A stretch of DNA of 60,000 bases, taken from assembly GCF_037975245.1 (NCBI RefSeq), contig NC_092580.1, positions 25,218,501 through 25,278,500 of the forward strand. Direction: 5' to 3'. The notes beneath the pieces are model-generated. The model was not told the DNA's origin. It was given only the letters and a program-made list of their open reading frames with translations, and searched no databases. Shown piece by piece: positions 41,401 to 47,400 of this stretch (position 1 is its first letter; each line of letters opens with the position of its first letter). The position numbers and the translations under genes were made by a program. Origin of the DNA: Apostichopus japonicus. Its lineage: Eukaryota > Echinodermata > Holothuroidea > Aspidochirotida > Stichopodidae.

Positions 41401-44400
41401 TATGATTTATAAATATTAAAAAGTAAACAAATAACGAAATATATATTGTGGCTGCTTGTACCGTTTGTGCTTGTCCGTAAGGTAGCAAACGGTTTTCTGT
41501 TTCTTCTGACTGTTTTCCCCCGCTCTTACAGATTCCTGAAAAAAAGTAATTAACATGCATATGGTCAGCTGTAATAAAGCTTATGACTTGTTCCTTCAAA
41601 TTTATATTAGCAAAAACATTCAAAAAATAAAAATAATTTTATTAATAAATCGTTAAATTGTTGATATCAAATGGACGAAATTTTATAAAGTTGACCTTTT
41701 TAGCATTTTTTCAGGAACAAATAGTCAACATTTCGATAAAAAAACTAACATTCAGGGAGGAAATTTGAGATGATTAGGTCAAATGTTGAATGTTGTCAAA
41801 TGTTGAATGTTGTCAAATGTTGTCGGAATTTCGTGAAAAATAGAAATTCTATGATAATTCGGGATAAATTGAGACTTAGTAATTTTACATTAATCTGTAG
41901 ATGTTGTTCATTTTCTTTTTATCAATAACATGCTCTTTAGTCAGTTAATTTGGCAGAATAATACGTGCTGCTCTATGTTGGTACTACTGCAGGTCAAGCT
42001 GCTCAGGGAGAAGGGGCGGCAAGTGCTTGCAACATTCTTCGTATAAACTTTGAAAACGAAAACAAAATGTCCAGAAACGTGCAGTGTGTATGTTACATTT
42101 GCTTAACATGAGGTGAGTCACGTTAGCATGAAAGCTTTAACCGTTACATTTGCCAACGGAATATGATATTTGTATTTGTTTTGAATTCTCCCCTCGCTGG
42201 CATGTTGATATCCAACATGCCAAGACTGCGATATTTTATTTTGAACTACACTGACATTTTTAATAAAGAAAAAACTTCTACTTTGAACGTTACGGTTCAA
42301 CGATCGTCTGGATATGTTGACAATCACATATCTACCTTTCTTACGAGTCCGAATCACTATGAATACAACAGCTATAATTGCGAATACAACCAATAGACCC
42401 GCAATAAGACCTCCTTTCCCTTTCTTTTCTGTCACCGGATCATCCATGCACTTAACTTTGTCTGCAATGAAGGTCGGAAATATTACACCATTAGAACATA
42501 AATAAATTCTATGAATTAATCATTTTGGTTTTGTAGACATATTCTGTACTAACGTGAATGTCACAATGAGGGAATGTGACAATGAAGTACAACGAATAGT
42601 TTTTTTTCCATTAGTTATTAAAATGAACTATTATTACATGTTCTGCTTACATTGCGAATGACCGAAAGGTTCTATAATGTTATTTGTACCGACAATATTA
42701 ATTATCTTAGGCTTGATTACCCGTGGTTATAGTTATTTTTGATGGTTTAATCTTCCTAGCAAACTTGTCCGGTCTCGCAGTACACGTCAATGAGGCGGTT
42801 CCATCGCATCCAATAATTGCATAGTCTACCGTCAAATATGATTCACTAGTCCCGGATTCAGGATCAGTTGTTGTCTCTCGTCGATGATTGGTGAGCTTGA
42901 CTTCTAGTTTTGAATCATCATCCTCGGTCATTGTAAGCTCAAGTGGAGGCCTGAACCCCGAGACCGAGCAAGTTAAACTCCCTGGTTTAGTTCCATTACG
43001 TGTGCATGATTCAGTTGATGCACATCCTTTGATGTTTACTGCTGCATTATCGGGTGAAACTGAGAAAGATGGAGCACCCATATAAGTATCATTCGCTTGT
43101 CAATTCAAACAATTTCGTTTGTTTGTTCTGATTTCAGCATAGAAATGATGTATAACGATATAAATAATAACAATAATAAAGTATTCCACATACGCTATAA
43201 GCGTAATTACTATAACGTTAATTTAGATGTTTGTCATTGTTCGATTCATGATCGGTATACAAATACTTATTTCTTTCCTTTTTATAAAGTAAAAAGCGCG
43301 AAGTAGGAAGATGTTAAAATTGCATATCATGAATTATAACCACATCCTTTCATTAAACTATACTTAGATTGTCTATAAAGACAAATATAATTTACTAGTC
43401 CCGGATTCAGTATCAGTTGTTTCTCTCGTCGATGATTGGTAATCTTCACAACTTGAATCATTACCCGTTGTCAGCATAAGATCAACCGGCGGCCTAAACC
43501 CCGAGATCGGGCAGGTATATATATCTAATTTCATTATTTGCACTTTCTTCATTCCGTCAACATCCTCCTAAATGTACTGCAGCTTTTGCTGGTGAAACTT
43601 GGAAATGATGCAGTGAACAACTCAACATATGGAAGTGTAAATCCTTAAAATACACTTTTGCGTTTTCTTTTGCAAAGTCAGTTCATAAGCAATTTAAGTC
43701 ATAATGATGTAATTAATTTTAAAATTGTAACTCTAATGTTACCCTATATTAGTTCTGATGACAAGCTTTCTGAGCATTTATATATTCAGCGACATTGTGC
43801 AAAATATTACGATAGAAACATAATAAACACTTACTCAGTACAGTAACATCTAACACATGTTCTTCTGCAGTGGTGCCATCGCTGGAAATGCATCTATATA
43901 CACCTTCTTGTTTATGTGATACATTGTCAAACACTACAATATTATCATTCATTAATTGGCATGATTCATCGACACATACTTGCTGGGATGTGGTCGTATT
44001 AGTTTCCATAAGCAGTTTGCTGATTCCATCAAAGAAAGTGACATAAAGTTGAGCAAGAGGTTTAGACTCAACTGGGCATTTCATATGAAATGATGATCCC
44101 TCGTTGACATTTCTCTCTGCTAAAGATGACCTTAAAGGGGGATAGTCTCCACTGACTAATAACGAGTTAGTTAGAGTGGTTTTGTTGGCCCGGTCGGATG
44201 CTACGCATGTAAACTTTTGTAAAACAAATGACTCCTTTTCATATTGCAAAGTTGAACTTGAAGTGAAAAGGGATGAAATATTATCACGTTTATGAACTGA
44301 TGTATATTTTGAAGAAACATCTACTGCTATGCCATTTGGACCAAGTGTTTGCCACGCAAGGTCTACCGGAAGCCAAGAATCTTTTGCAATGCATAGAATA

Positions 44401-47400
44401 GCATCAGAACTTTCCTCAAATAGTTCTCCCGGGCACAATTCAATTCGTCTCGATCCACAGTCATGTATAATTAGCGACTTCAAGGGCACTGAAGATAAGG
44501 GACATTGAAACAACGTTTAGAACATCAATATCGAGTCAGAGTATCCTATTTAGTATGGTAATGGAGTCCTAGCAAACCACAGCTGTAAAATAAGTGCTTC
44601 TTGACTTGTGAGAAACGAGTCTCGATAGCTGTTATTTTTAAAGGACTTAAGCAATGGCCCCGTTGTCAATCGAACATGTAACTTACTTATACACGGTGAT
44701 GCGCGTTCCCACTGGATTCTAAACTTCATCATTATGATCTACATATTTGCGTTTCTCCAATATCCGGAAAATATGGATAATTTTTGGGGGATATAAATGG
44801 GTAATTACCAGTGGCGGAGCGTCCATACAGTCAAGGGGGGGGGGAGCGGATGCCCCCCCTGACGAAGCAAAATGGGCTGCTGGCGCCCTTTTCAGCTCTT
44901 TACCACTTTTTACTTATTCTAGATTATTGTCTTTTTTATTGTGCTCTCATCTACTTATTGACATTTGTCACATTTTGTTGGTGTATATCGGCGATGACAC
45001 CTATTTATTCTTTGTTTATCTGTAAATTAGCCAGGCCCAGAAAGGGTCATTTCCGGGATCTAGGGAGTATCTTTACTCAAAAATTTTCTGTACGCTACGC
45101 GCCAAACAGTGGTGGCGCTCCGCTTAGATAGTGTCGAAAGCACCCCTACAGACCATTTTCGCCCCTCCTGGCCAACACCCCTAGCTCCGCCACTGGTAGT
45201 TACATATTTTTCTAGGTGTTAACATAGACGGATCTACTTTTCTTACGCTCTTGCAGGTAGACTCTATAGCCGCATCCAAAGTGTATTTAGCATAGGTATG
45301 GTTGCTCTTTACAAGCTTCGTCTAAAAGGAATCTCTACATTTAGTACACGCCTGCATTCTATTTTTAATAACTAAAGACTATGAGGAACTAATTTTTAAT
45401 ATGTGATCACCTAATGTCTTACTAACATTCTATTTCAGAAACACTTCCTGACATTAAAGAGAATCATAGAAGTCAAAATCAAGTGCTTTCTTTCAATAAC
45501 CAATGATTGAGATACTCAACAATAAATTGCCAAATGAAGAGTAATCATGTCCATTGTACATTTGTGTGTATTGACATGTATATTTTGACTGATAACTTCA
45601 TACATTATGTACACGACGATATATTCAGTATCATACTATATATATCAACGTAGGACACAATTTCGTACTATGTGTGACATATGAAAAAAGGCATCACATC
45701 ACAGTTGGTGTACTTAACTAATTTGAAATAGTTTTATTCTCTGATCGTAAAATGTGAGAGAAGTGCATCGCGGGAATATAATATGTTTAACGAACAGTCC
45801 ATTTTATCAATTCCTCAGAAATAGACCCAAAACCAATACTTAAAAAGGTATTACTGGTTTAAAAATTTTGCATACTACATACTACATATTGTGCATAAAA
45901 ATGCCTGCTATTGTCATTCTTAATTTATATCTCTAAAGTTGGACGTGAACAAAACATATATTTTAAGCATAATATATTCTAAACTGACATCATGAGCTAT
46001 TATATATCAATGTAAACCTCTTTTCAAATTTTTGTAGGGCTTACCAAACGCGATTCGGATATTTCGTCTGGACTATGGATATAGCTGTATACATAACAAA
46101 TTACATGACAATGCCTTTCAAGTTTAAGAATCTTTACTGGGTAGGTTAACAACTTACCGACGATAAATATTGCAATGTTTTCTTGTGACGATGATCCATC
46201 TGAATGGAGAACAGCTATTTTGTATATGCCTTCGTGCTTCACATCAGTCCTTTTTATGACCATTGAACCATCATCTTGTATGTCATACTCTCCTGAGTCA
46301 TATCCACTTCCACGTTTCTGTAAGGTTTCCCCATCAAACCGCAAAAACGATTTTCCTGCTCCGTTAAAATACCACCTGACAGTAAGGAAGGATCTTTCAT
46401 ACTCACAAGATATAACAGCAGTAATATCGTAATGCAAGAAGTAGGTTTCCTTACAGACAAGTTTATTATTGGCGTCCGCCCCTGGAAAAGAAATTAAATA
46501 TCCATTTTACTGAGCGTTACGATACACACAGTAACTATTGAAAATCTTACAGTCTTGTTCCACAGAAAACCTATGTGATAAGTTTTCGAGCATTACACAT
46601 TCTGACAGGAATAGCCGTTCATTATAGTATTTTGTTCCACTTGGCAGTGTACTTTTACTACTTCACATCACATTTCAGGGATGAATAAACAAGAGAACCG
46701 GGAACATAGAATATCGATTGTTTTCTCTTGTTAATAACAGCATTTAGGAAACATTGAAACTTCAAAAGAGAAAAAAAATTATGCACAGTGACATAAGTGT
46801 ATCTGGGCGAACTGACTCTCGACACCACTGTTTATATTTAAGCCGTGAGTTTGTTTCATTCATCAGATTTTTGACGTTGTGCAAGTTTTGTATGGCTTAG
46901 ATTTCTACCTCGTGAACGTACATATTTCATGGTTTTCGCATATTCAAAGTGTTTTAATACATTGATTTAGATGAAGACAGTGTGTTTAATTGCTATCTTA
47001 AGATTGATGACGTTATATACATTTATTACATCGCGTTAAAACAGTATATTTTAAATAAATATATTTTACCAAGAGTGTAAACCTGCAATTCTCACATTTT
47101 AACAGAAATGGACTACGAAAGCATTGCAACTAAACATATTTTTGTGTAACTGGCAGTTAAAGACTACTGGTAAGTTGACATAATATAATGTCCCTTCCAG
47201 ATTTCCGTAAATATATACCTTTTATCTATCCTTTAAATATTCAGCTACAAAATACCATGGGAGTATTTCTATTTCATCACTCAATTCCAGTGACACATAA
47301 ATCATTTAGCTGAATTAAAATACAAACAGTGACATCAATTTTTTCTCCAAACAATGACAACACCTGACCACATTTAGACGAGTAGATTACAGTGCTGGAT

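Noticed and set aside
44747-45131. Overlapping plus-strand frames of 92 and 106 codons
   Set aside because: They lie inside the hAT-like nonautonomous element and resemble no transposase.
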